A program made the position numbers and the translations under genes. This document shows, piece after piece, positions 19,250 through 29,900 of a stretch of 64,000 nt of DNA (position 1 is its first letter; each line of letters opens with the position of its first letter). Origin of the DNA: Trypanosoma brucei gambiense DAL972 (lineage: Eukaryota; Euglenozoa; Kinetoplastea; Trypanosomatida; Trypanosomatidae); assembly GCF_000210295.1 (NCBI RefSeq), contig NC_026743.1, positions 1,984,001-2,048,000 on the forward strand, in the 5' to 3' direction. A model generated the notes under the pieces. That model was not told the DNA's origin. It searched no databases and saw only the letters and a list, made by a program, of their open reading frames with translations.

Positions 19250-19515
19250 CGGAGTTACAGGTTGTTACATTAATTTCGCCTTCTTTTTTTGTGTAATATA
19301 AAAATCATTTGGCGTTGTTTAAGACAATATTTGATTCAAGGGATATGAAGAGATAAATACCCCTAAAAGTTGAACAATATAATTGCCCTCGCATCTCCTG
19401 TGTTTTCCCCCTCAGTGATATAACGGAGAGCACGTAGCACTAGACGATAGAGAGAAAAAGAGTCCGTGACAGCCCTGGGCATACGCGTATATAAACCAAA
19501 ATTCTAAACGGCCAA

Positions 19516-19731
19516 ATGAGGGCTCTTTTGCTCTTTTTTGCCGCTGCTTCTCTTATTCAAACGGTGTTGGTAGGCGGCGCTAGCGGAAATTCACAAAACA
19601 CCGTTTCGATTTCCGGAGACACCCTTGGAGGGATCTTTTTGGGTTCGCTGGTAGGCGGTATCCTGATTTTCGCTGTCTTTATGCTGGCAAACATTGAATC
19701 ACCCGAAGTACTGGGTCATCCTGAGAGGTGA
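19516..19731 (+). CDS. Tiny secretory-pathway membrane protein (71 aa)
   Basis: ATG at 19516, TGA at 19729. Residues 1-22 form a clean signal peptide (MRALLLFFAAASLIQTVLVG). A short Ser/Asn-rich lumenal stretch of about 15 residues follows, then one transmembrane helix (about residues 37-59, GGIFLGSLVGGILIFAVFML) and a 12-residue cytosolic tail with ESPEVLGHPER. A pyrimidine tract ending in CCCCCTCAG at about 19414 is a convincing splice acceptor giving a 5' UTR of about 100 bases, so this is likely expressed. The layout of the helix and tail vaguely resembles the membrane end of V-ATPase accessory or assembly proteins (Ac45/Voa1 type), which is only a hypothesis. Confidence 0.7.
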   Translation: MRALLLFFAAASLIQTVLVGGASGNSQNTVSISGDTLGGIFLGSLVGGILIFAVFMLANIESPEVLGHPER

Positions 19732-20158
19732 CATGAAGATGATGCCTGCTTCCACCGCTAGTTTCTTGGCCACCATTGTTTTTTTTTTAAAACTAGCGTA
19801 TTGAAAAGGCAACCGTTTCCTCTAGGCATATTCCCCTTTCTCCAGCTAAAGAAAGGAATCGTCGGTTTCACAGGGAACACGGGGGAAAAGCAACGAATGC
19901 CATACTATTTGAGTTCCTTAACTCTGCAGCTATCTAAGGATTCCCCCTTTTCTTTTCCCCTTCCTCCTCTACTTTTGAATTCCTGTGAGAGGGATGTCAT
20001 GCAAAAAAAAAAGAAAAAATCGAGAATGTGATTCAGTGTATGTATATACACATGTAACAGTTTCGTGATTTTTTGTTATTCCGTTTTTTTTCTTGATGCG
20101 TCTTTTATCCTTTTTCTCTTTGTACCCGTTAGGCAGCTTCTCTAGTGGAAAAAGTAAC
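19732..20158 (+). other. Intergenic with splice acceptor of next gene
   Basis: 427 bases. The pyrimidine run at about 20100-20130 followed by GTTAG (AG at 20131-20132) is the likely acceptor of the next gene. An ATG at 20096 lies inside the tract and would be spliced away. An A-rich run occurs at 20002-20018. Confidence 0.55.
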
Positions 20159-20737
20159 ATGGATACGCCCCCGATAAGTGATGACGATAAAGAGGTGATA
20201 GATCGGCTGTTTGCTTCCGATGTTCCGCAATCATTAAGCAGACATGCTGTATTGATACTGCATTATCACAGGACTGTTTTTGGTTCAATGGTGCCCTCTA
20301 ACGTTCTTCTTGCAGGTTGTTTATTATATTCATGTAAATGGCTTTCATATCCTTCTGGCAACAGTTTCCTCAAAAATTATTTTCAAGGGATGAAAACTTC
20401 TGACATCGTTGGGCTTGAGATGGTGCTGCACGGGACGGTAAGACAGAACTTCATGCTTGTTGAAGCATGTCTGCGCTCGGAGATGAGTGAAATTGTGCGG
20501 TTGAATGATGTTCCGCATAATCGCGAAAGAATAGTACTGGTGTGTCTGAATTTGGTACGTGCGCTGTATAGGACAAGGTGGTGTCTCTTACCTGAAACTG
20601 CTGCTAGAGGGGCCCTGCTCGTTGCCTGCGAGATGTGCGACGTGCATCTGAAAAGCTTACCTGAGTCTTTTAATACTACAATGGTCACACGTGCTGTCGA
20701 TTATCTTCGATCTGTTTTTGCGCAAAGTCGCTGCTAG
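20159..20737 (+). CDS. Hypothetical protein, possibly cyclin-like fold (192 aa)
   Basis: ATG at 20159. The frame extends 22 codons upstream through the pyrimidine tract and its AG, so I exclude that part. All-helical in appearance. Two helix-rich halves have a cyclin-box flavour: SNVLLAGCLLYSCKW followed by a helix and IVGLEMVLHGTVRQNFML, then ERIVLVCLNLVRALY with ETAARGALLVACEMCDVHL. The Lys/Glu pair that contacts a CDK is not obvious, so it may be a divergent cyclin or a cyclin-fold look-alike. No signal or membrane segment. Sense strand, correct spacing and a clear acceptor support it as a real gene. Confidence 0.65.
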   Translation: MDTPPISDDDKEVIDRLFASDVPQSLSRHAVLILHYHRTVFGSMVPSNVLLAGCLLYSCKWLSYPSGNSFLKNYFQGMKTSDIVGLEMVLHGTVRQNFMLVEACLRSEMSEIVRLNDVPHNRERIVLVCLNLVRALYRTRWCLLPETAARGALLVACEMCDVHLKSLPESFNTTMVTRAVDYLRSVFAQSRC

Positions 20738-20912
20738 CATGCTTTGTGCTGCTGCTACTGTTGTTGTTGTTTATTACAAAATTGTATGACCGTATGGACA
20801 TTTAATACGTGTGGCAGTAGGAAGAGACTGGGGGTGCAATTCTGCTTTATTAAAAATCTTTTCTCAAAAACTTTCACAGTCGTCTCCTCTGTTTCTTTCA
20901 AAAAAAAAAAAG

Positions 20913-23900
20913 ATGGAAGAAGATTTAGGCGACTGGGGGCTTCTTAGCATCTCAGATATATTAGACACGGACATTCCTCGTAAAAATGAGGTTTCACCGA
21001 GCTCTGCAATTTCACTTACTGAAGTTGAAATTTCTTTACTGTCTTGTGTTCCAATTTATGCTATACGGTACGTTCAATCACTTATAAAGAATTCCAAAAG
21101 TGCTGTTGATCAGCGGATCAATGGTCTTGAAGAGCTGGATACCACTCGCTCCATCAAGCTCAGGCGCTCGCTCGCCACATCAGAGTTCATCCGTGAAAAA
21201 ATGTTGGGAGCTGTGGAATCGTTTGTGTTGATGACTGGAGAGGAAACGAACAAACCCGGGTTTCTGCGGTCTATTGCCCTACTAGGCCCTATTGTTTGCC
21301 CTGATATAAGGTTATTTTTTAATGCTTTTGTCGAGGGCGTGGAGGCTATGATTTTTAGGATGGATTACACCCAATCCGATATTTCTCAATGTGTTGAGGT
21401 TATTCAGTCATTCCAGTCTGGTGCTAACGTGGACGTGCTTACGGCGGAGCAACGACGTCGTCTCTGTTCTGCAGAGTTTTCATTGGCATTGCGCTGCGGG
21501 AAACTTAGTGCTGTTGTAAACTGCCTTTTGCATGTGCCAAAGAGCAAGGAGGTTGAGAAATGCTACCGCACTCCCCCGATGCAGTATAGTATTGGTTGTG
21601 TTCGAACAGAAATGGATTGCTTCTTAACCCGAGTGTGCGACTTACCTTGCTCTGTCCACCCAGTGCCAGTGTATTGCTTCCCCAATGATGAGAAACTTTT
21701 CCTTTGTAGTAGGTCCCGTGGTTGGGTTCTTGACCAGTTGGGCATGATGGGGACCCGCTTCAAGGTTCGACAACAGTTTGACATTTCGTCGCGGAAAGGC
21801 GCGCGCATCATTCACTGCAATGAGAAAAAGTTTTTGGCGGTTTATCAGTCTTCATCTGCTACGGGGGGCCTTCGATACGTTATGGAGAGGTGGGATCGTG
21901 AGCCAGGCAAGCAGCCAGAGACGTCGGAGATATCATTTTGTTTTGATGACAATTCAGCCGCCGCGCGCGATGTTGTGTTTGATGTTTACGGTAGTACTCT
22001 GACATGCCTTGTGTGTAGCAAAGCATCGAGGCTGTCGAACAGCAAATGCTATTTGGTTAGTGGTGATGTTGACGTAGTCTTGTCTAAGAGCCGGAGTGAG
22101 TTTCAGGTGGGTTCGCAACATGCGTTGAGGCGAGGCCCTTGTTCATGGCCCTTAAGGAACAAGTGCTATTATTTTACCAAGACAAACTGCATATCAGTTG
22201 GAAGAGTAACGTTGAAGGAAAATTTTCATCCATTTAGCATTGAGTTGTGGGTCTATCCATGTAACTGCTCCGATAATCAGGCGATTTTATCCATTGGTGA
22301 TAAGAATGCAGATGAGATTTTGATCGAGATCGAACCCACTTCAGATGGTGTGCTATTGCGGGGCGGGACGAGGACTCCACACCTTGGGGTATCCTTTGTT
22401 TCTTACCATATTCCGGGGAAGCCAACATTTTGTTATCGATGGTGGCACCTGGGTCTTCTTTTTAAGGGTAACTCCTGGGAGTTATGGGTCAATGACTCGG
22501 TTGTTGCACAGGCGCCTGCGCTTGTGTGGCCAGAAGCGATAAGTGATGCAGTGTGCTGCCTTGGGAAGTCATTTGTCGGCTTTTTGGTTGAGGTGCGCAT
22601 TTGGAACTGCTATCGACCCGCCCCGCAACTTTACAGGGATGGCAGACGATCTTTAACAGGGGCAGAGGCGACTCTTGTGGGTTATTATCCCCTTGACGAG
22701 GGGGAGGGTGATATTATAGCAGATCATGCCCCTGGGGGTAGTCATACTATTTTGCACCACGGGCAAGCCAACTGGTCCAGTGTCGACACTTTTCCTGTTG
22801 AGCCACCCCGGGCGATGAGGTACATTGATGAGTTCGCACCGATTACGTGGCGCGAGTCGTCTGGCAGTATATATTTTTCTAGCTCGCCAGGATATGTTGC
22901 TCTAGCTGTGCTTGCTGACGGGCCGTGCCTTATGATTTGCGAGTATGCGGTGCACAATTTGCTTCTGATGTTCCAGGTACGGGTCGACCTGCCAAGCCGG
23001 ACGGCGCTTAAGGACCTTGCGTATAACGGTCTGCGCCACTCTTTGGTGTGTTATGCGTCATCTGCTGACCATCCCAGGCGCCTGCTAGTGTGGGAGTTAC
23101 ACAAGCAACACCATCTCTTTCTGAAAGAAACGTACAAGAGCATTTGGGACTGCGAGAGGGACTTATTGACACAGTGTTCGGCTTACGCTGGCCGGGTTGT
23201 AAGTTCCGAGCGGTGCCTCATTGATCAACTCGCGTGCTTCGTGCAGCTTCCCACACTTGTCGTAGATGCGTCGGAGGGACTTTTGGGAGGTTTACTCAAA
23301 CTTATACGAGTTGTGTTGCTGGAGCAAAAGGAGCGAGATCACGCTGCGCAGTTGTGTTCTTTGCTTCACGCAAACCTGCTCTATAGGGTAGAGAGAGACC
23401 CTGAGGTCCTTAAAAGGGAAATTGGAGCCCCCTTCCCCGATGCACAAAGTTTAATAAATGTCGCACAGTGCTGTGGTGAGGCGACCGACCCGCGGAATGC
23501 GTTGCTGCGCCTTTCTTTCCAGGAGTCTTTCTTCGATACCGGTCTCCTTTCTATGACGTGTCGGTGCCTGCTTTCAGGAGGGTCCCGCCTTGCTTTTATT
23601 AAGGGGCAGGCAGGGCGACCGAGGCTAACAGAGAAGGAGGATATGCTCTTTCGGTCGTTGCTCGAGTATTATGAGTCGGTGCAGGCATCAAGCTCTCTGA
23701 TCACGAATGCAGAGAGTGCCCAACTCTTTTGCACGTCTTTAATGGCGGAGGAGATTTTTCAGGTGGAGCGATGGATCTCTCGTCGTGGTAAAGCCGTGGA
23801 CGCTGTGAAGAGTGTAAGTCGATGTCTTGAAGTCTTCCAAGAGATTCTGCTCGCGAAAACTGTGGAGGAACGCGGGGGCGATTGTGGTGGTTACGTCGCG

Positions 23901-26900
23901 TCGTATGCGAAGCTTCTTTTGAAGACGAGCGAGAAAATAATTGAATCTTTTCTTAAGGCCATTCACACTAAGCCCGAAAACTGTTGGTCTGGATTGGTCA
24001 CATGCATGGAGTATAGTACTGTTGGCTCGCTTCTACCGTCCTTCAGCGTCGCCTTTTCGCTTCTACCCACCAGTGTGCAGGCGAACTGCGTACCCTACTT
24101 GAAGGGGTGCCGTGAGGCTTTATTTTCCCTTACTGAGGCTCTCCCAGGGAGCGAGCGGCTCCCTTACGACCTTGGGGTAGCACTTACCTCGGCGCTGTGT
24201 CGCATTGGCTGCTCGCTACTGGTTTCTTCGGATATGGTAACTGTCAAGGTGGATCCTAAGTACCTCCAGCTGATGTCCTGCGGAATCCGTAAGATTGGAT
24301 CGGAGAGAGATGCAATCATCAAAAATTTGCAGCAAGGAGTGGGATCTATTTCAAAGGTGGTTGAAGAGTTGCGCCGTGAGGACCCTGGAGCGTTGCTTGT
24401 TCTTCGTGATAGCCGCTTGATGAAGCTCGAATGCTTACTTATGGCATCATTTTGTGCGTTACTAATGCCAACAGAATCTTTGAGACGTGCAACAAAGCAA
24501 AACTTGTCCCCAATGTTTCGGCATGTGCACAACATGAGGCCACTGGTTCTTTCTATACGTCAAGAGGACCCTGAGTATCTTGAGGTTATTGGGCAAAGGG
24601 CTCTTTTTTTGGCCCGATTTGAGCCCATATGTGGGTCAAGGACCGAAGGGACGCCTCGTGTTAGACGTTACGCGAAAGATGTGAACCCCCAGAAGAAATG
24701 GAGGCGTTTTTTTCAGATTTGGAAAGCGCTGCGCTCTTTGAAGACGAAATTGCCTCAGCAACGGGACGCCGACGTTGGGGATATGAGTGCAATCATTGTG
24801 CAATTTCTTCATGACAAGAAAATGGGTCGTGACAGCGTTGATCGTCTTGTTGCACAGCAAACTCAGCGTGCACAATACCGCCTCTCCGGTATGCTTTTGC
24901 TTCGACAGCTTATGGAAGAGGCAAGGGTGAGCGAGCCACTGGCAAAAATTGTTCTTCCTGTTTTAGCCAAAACGTTCACGGGATGGCATTATGCAGACAG
25001 CGTCCAGTGTTGCTCAAAGGAGGATTTTCTTCGACTCCATGGTGCTTTCTTTCAGCTTTTGGAACTGGTTGTCGGCGCCGTAGGTAGCGAGGAGCGCAAT
25101 CTTTGGGCCGACACCCTATTGGCATTGTTAACTTCGGAGCTTAGAGTAACAGATTTTCAGAGAATGAGAGGCGATGTGGCTACGAAGCTCCGGACACTGT
25201 GGCGGTTTGAGAACCGCAGGACGGCCGGTTGTTCGGTTCTCAACGGGAACATACCCGAGGTTATTCGCTCCACACTGCTTTCTCCTGGTGGAACCGCGCC
25301 TTCACTGGTTGTTGGGCGCTCTGGTTGTACTTTGAAGGGCCTAGGGTGCAGGGGGACGTCTGTGGCCCCATGTGAGTGGTCGCTGGGTCGCAAGAGTGTC
25401 TCATACTTTTTTGAGGTACAAATCGTGGACTTGTGTCCGGGTGCAAATTGTTGTATCGGTGTCGGCCCCGCCGAGTATAACGTGTCGCGACTCCCTGGCT
25501 GGGACGGCGATTCGTATGCTCTACACAGCAGTGAAGGAGTACTTTACGAAGGTAACACCTTGGGTCGTCCTGTGGGATGCACGTTCGGCATCGGAGACGT
25601 CGTAGGTTGCGGCTGGAACACTGAAGCAAGGGAGCTTTACTGGACCAAAAATGGAAGATACGTTGTTGCCACAGCACACGTGTTGCAACAACAATTGCAC
25701 CCGTTGATTGGAATTTCTGGGAGAGGACTCGTCAAAGTAAATTTCGGTCGGGACCGGTTTGTTTTTGACAAGCTAAAGGTGTCTCGGCCCCCAAGGCGAA
25801 ATATTGGGGAACGTGCATGGGATGTATTTCGCATGTTTTCGCTTCGCGCTGCTCTTTGTGCCGTTGAGCTCCGTAATGACTCGTCGTCTTCACCCGACAG
25901 TGCAGTTGAAGACATCCGGGCCCGTCTTGAACAATGTTTTGGATGTATATGTGCGGAGATTGATCGTGCGATTTCGCTCCCTTTGTCTGAGCCTTTCATT
26001 ACATCTCTGTGCTCCCATTTGACTGTCTTGGCCAAGGTGCTCACCCCTGCACAAGGTGAGATCCTCACGCCATGTGTCCAATGTGTGGTGACAGTTCTGC
26101 AAAAAGGAACCAATTATGCCCTCACAGACCGCACCTGTAGCTCGAGGCTGCGTTGTTCCCTCATCACAGCGTGGTGTAGTTTCATGAACTTGACCCCACC
26201 ACAGGCGATTGTGGAAGATGACCAGTATCCAAGGTTTCTTGAGACGTTGCTTTCGCTGGCTCGGGAACTTGAGTGGGGTGCCGTTCGGAAGTTGGGAAGC
26301 GTGGGTGAGGTCTTTGCTCCCATTGAAGCTTGGACGGCCTTGGCGCTACTACAGCGCATGAATTGTCACAATTCAACTCATTACTGGGGAGAGAAGTTGC
26401 ATGCATGGATCGTCCAAAGTGTTGGGGATACATCCGATTATACTAACATATCCCTCGCCCTTCGTATAATCAATGGCGCATCACGGCTCGCTGTCCCGGG
26501 GGATCGTATCGTGGTGCATAAATCGAAGCACACAAAGTTAGTCGCCACGGTGGTGGATTACTCTCTTGAAGATGAAACGTGCGAGGTGATCGAGTGCGAG
26601 GAGAAGCGGCAAACCGTGTCTTTGCGGCGAGCAGACATTGTCGTTGGGGATGATTCGTCGTTATTTCCTCAGACAGGCAATATGTTTCACCAAATTCAGC
26701 TGACTCACGTTTTCCAGCTAGCCCAGTCGCTCTGTAGTGAGCGGGAAGTGGAAGACGTAACCTTGAAGACATCTCTACATTATAGGGTGCTCGCCATCTT
26801 TTGGCAGTGCGCTCAGAGAGGTTTTCTTACGACCGCTTCCGGACTTATCCCTCTGTTGAGTAGGGCTTTGGATAATGTGGAAAGTACACCCGACGGATAC

Positions 26901-29900
26901 CAAGTGCTGCTGCAGGAGAGATTAGTAATTGAGAACTGCTTGCTGGGGAGGGCGGTTAGTGCTACTGATTCTGCTTCCAACGGCAATAGCCATGATAGTA
27001 AGCCTCCTGCGATTCCTGAGGTGGGCGATCCACCTGGTGCTAGTGCCAGGGAACTGCGGGCGCGTCTTGCTCAAGAGCTGTCCATGCGCGGGTACAATAT
27101 TGACCTTTGTTTTATGGCACTAGACGAGACGGGGAATGATCCGCATGCAGCTCTCCAACTACTTGGTGACCATCATGAAGACTTCATGTCTGCCCGACGC
27201 CGTACGACACCCTCTACCACTGACGACGAGGATATTAGCACCGACGAAGCGGAGGAGACTGCTGAGTATGATATGCACGATATCTTTAGTCCTGAAAGTG
27301 AAGATGGCATGAACGAAAATGTGTCTGTAGATCAGTGCGACTCCCTTACCGATTGCATCCGCTTCCTTGGGGGTTATGTGTCCATTACGTTTGAACACTC
27401 GCTGGGGGATCAGTTTACCGTTGATTTGCAGTTGTACCTTTTTGACGTTACAGCAACACAGGATGTACTGTATCAGTTGGCTGCCCAGGGCGAATGGGAG
27501 CTGGTGGCACGCGTTCAGGATTCTTCTTTCTACTGTGGGTGGATGCGGCGGGGCGATGCCGGACCCTCGCTCTGCAAGGCACCTATCGGGTATTCAAGTA
27601 CGACACGATGGGTGCAGTTAACGGTGGTGCAGGGGGAGTCCAGGTTTTCCCTCTATAAGTGTGGCGTTCTTCAGTGTGATATGGAGATCCCCTTCAGGGG
27701 TCGCTTATTTGAAAGTGGACTGCATCTTGGTGGGTGTGCAGACGACGAGGAAACCCGACTTAACGGGGGCATAAGGGATGTTAGGTTCTATAGTTGTGCG
27801 CTGACGAGTGAGGAGGTAAGCCGGTTGACAGCAATGCGGTCGGACGGCAGGCTTCCACAGTGCACCCTCAGGTTGGAGTGTACCAGCGAAACGATAAAGG
27901 CTGTTACAGCAGATCCCAGATTGAGTGCCAGTCTTGCTATCACTGGGGCGGTTACATGGTTTGAGCAGATCAGCGGGCATGGTCGCACTGGCGACGTCTG
28001 CAACCTCGAGGTTGACTTGACAACCCAGAACGGCGAAGGTGGCATTTTCGCCATTGAAACTGTCAATGAGGACAGTAGTGTCTCCGCTGTTTGGTTTAAG
28101 CGAAAGGACCAACCAAGGGAGCAAATTTTTGCCGCCATCCAAAAACTTGATAGGCAACTTATCTGCTACTACGCCGTAGCTATAACAACTCATCTAATGA
28201 GTCGGACTCCAGAGCCGGAGCTGTGTCTCACACCGGAGCAGGTTCGTCGCATGGTTCAGTTTGTAGTGAATTCCAGCGACGCTAATCTGTTCAAGTCGTT
28301 TGGCCACGCCCTCCAGCACATAGCGATGCGCGAAAATATTAGCATAATTAATTATGCGATGCAGGAACTTGTAGATGTGCTTCAGCGGGAGCAGAAGATG
28401 CTTGTACTAGAGTCATCGCATCCCTTCAAGTCTGCTCTGGAAACAGCCCATGAGGTGCATGTCCCTGGTAGGCGAGAATATGAATTACATTTTGACACGC
28501 GTTGCTCGAGTAACATGCTCGTAACCTTTTGTGCAGAGCACACACTTTCTACTGTTATTGCCCACGCTCCAGGATATGCACTGAACTCTCTGTGCATACG
28601 CGCATCGCGTTTTTTCATAGATGTGCGCATCGATATATCTGCTGCGCAATGGGGGTACAAGATCGCCGTTCTGTACGATCTATCGGTAGCACGTTCCGCT
28701 GCTCAACTTGTTCGAACAACTCTCTCCGCAGTAACGGCAAAAGGCATGGAGCGAGTTCCCTTTCTCAGGACGAGGGAGTGTTTTGGTGGCTTAGAAAATG
28801 CTGTTAGAGTGAACGTCGGTGTTACACGCCGTCTCATACTTTCGTGCCTGACGGACCTGTTCCTTCATGTGTTGGAGTATGCTGAACCAATGCCCCCGGT
28901 AACATGCGTGCATGATCTTCGGCGGATGTCGGAGCGACTTTTCCGTCAAGCTGTGGGGCCCCAGCATCTCCACAGTCGTTTCGTGCAGGTTGTTTCCGAG
29001 TTTTACGTTGCTTTCAGTGATGCTGAGCAATGTCTTAGTCTCGTTGATGAGGAAAGGAAGAAGGTGTTGGGTAGGGTGTACGATGCCAGTGCGGATGCTG
29101 ACCGTTTTCAGCGCAAGAGGCTGGAGCAGCGCAACCTTTACAAACGCCGCGAAGGATTGCGTGTCAATGTGGAAAAGGTCCTCCACGTTGAGAGTCTTCG
29201 AGTTGGCGTGAATCAAAACAAGACAATTTTGGCCTGTAGTGAGCTCTCAGGAAGCTCACTCATTGCAGACGTGCCACTTGGACGTGGGCGTTGGTACTTT
29301 GAAGTTCGCATGATGTCAACGGGTGATGTATTTATCGGTGTCCTTCCTTCTCGGACACATAGTTGGACGGATTTGCCAACTCTAGAGACTTTCGTGGCGT
29401 TTAACGGTAAAACGGGCACGTACCATGGAGTGAAAAATGTTGCTGTTGCACCCCGTCGTATTTGGAAGGCTAAAGACTATGTAGGTGTGGTGATGGATGG
29501 TGCCCAAAAGATTTGCTCCTTTTTCGTAAACGGTCAGGACACTGGACTGTTTTTCCCGTTTGGTGAGAACGAGGTGGAGGCCACTGCGGCTGCTGGTGCC
29601 AGGGCCGCCGGTGAGCAGGAAGTGATATACCATCCCCTCTTCGTGTTGGATGAGGCAGAAGGGGTTACCATTAACTTTGGTGGGGCGCACTTTGAATACG
29701 AGCTGCCCCGTAATTGTTTTCCCCTTGATCCAGCGAACCTTACTTTGGGGACATTAATTCCTTACAATCAGGTACGAGCTTTTCACGACCTTGCCGCGTA
29801 CTTCGCTTCCGGCGGAAGAACTACTTTACCTCCCTTTTTCCATGAGGAGGCAAATCCTTTCGAGAATTCAACGGAGCGCTTGGGACCACCGCACGTCTCT

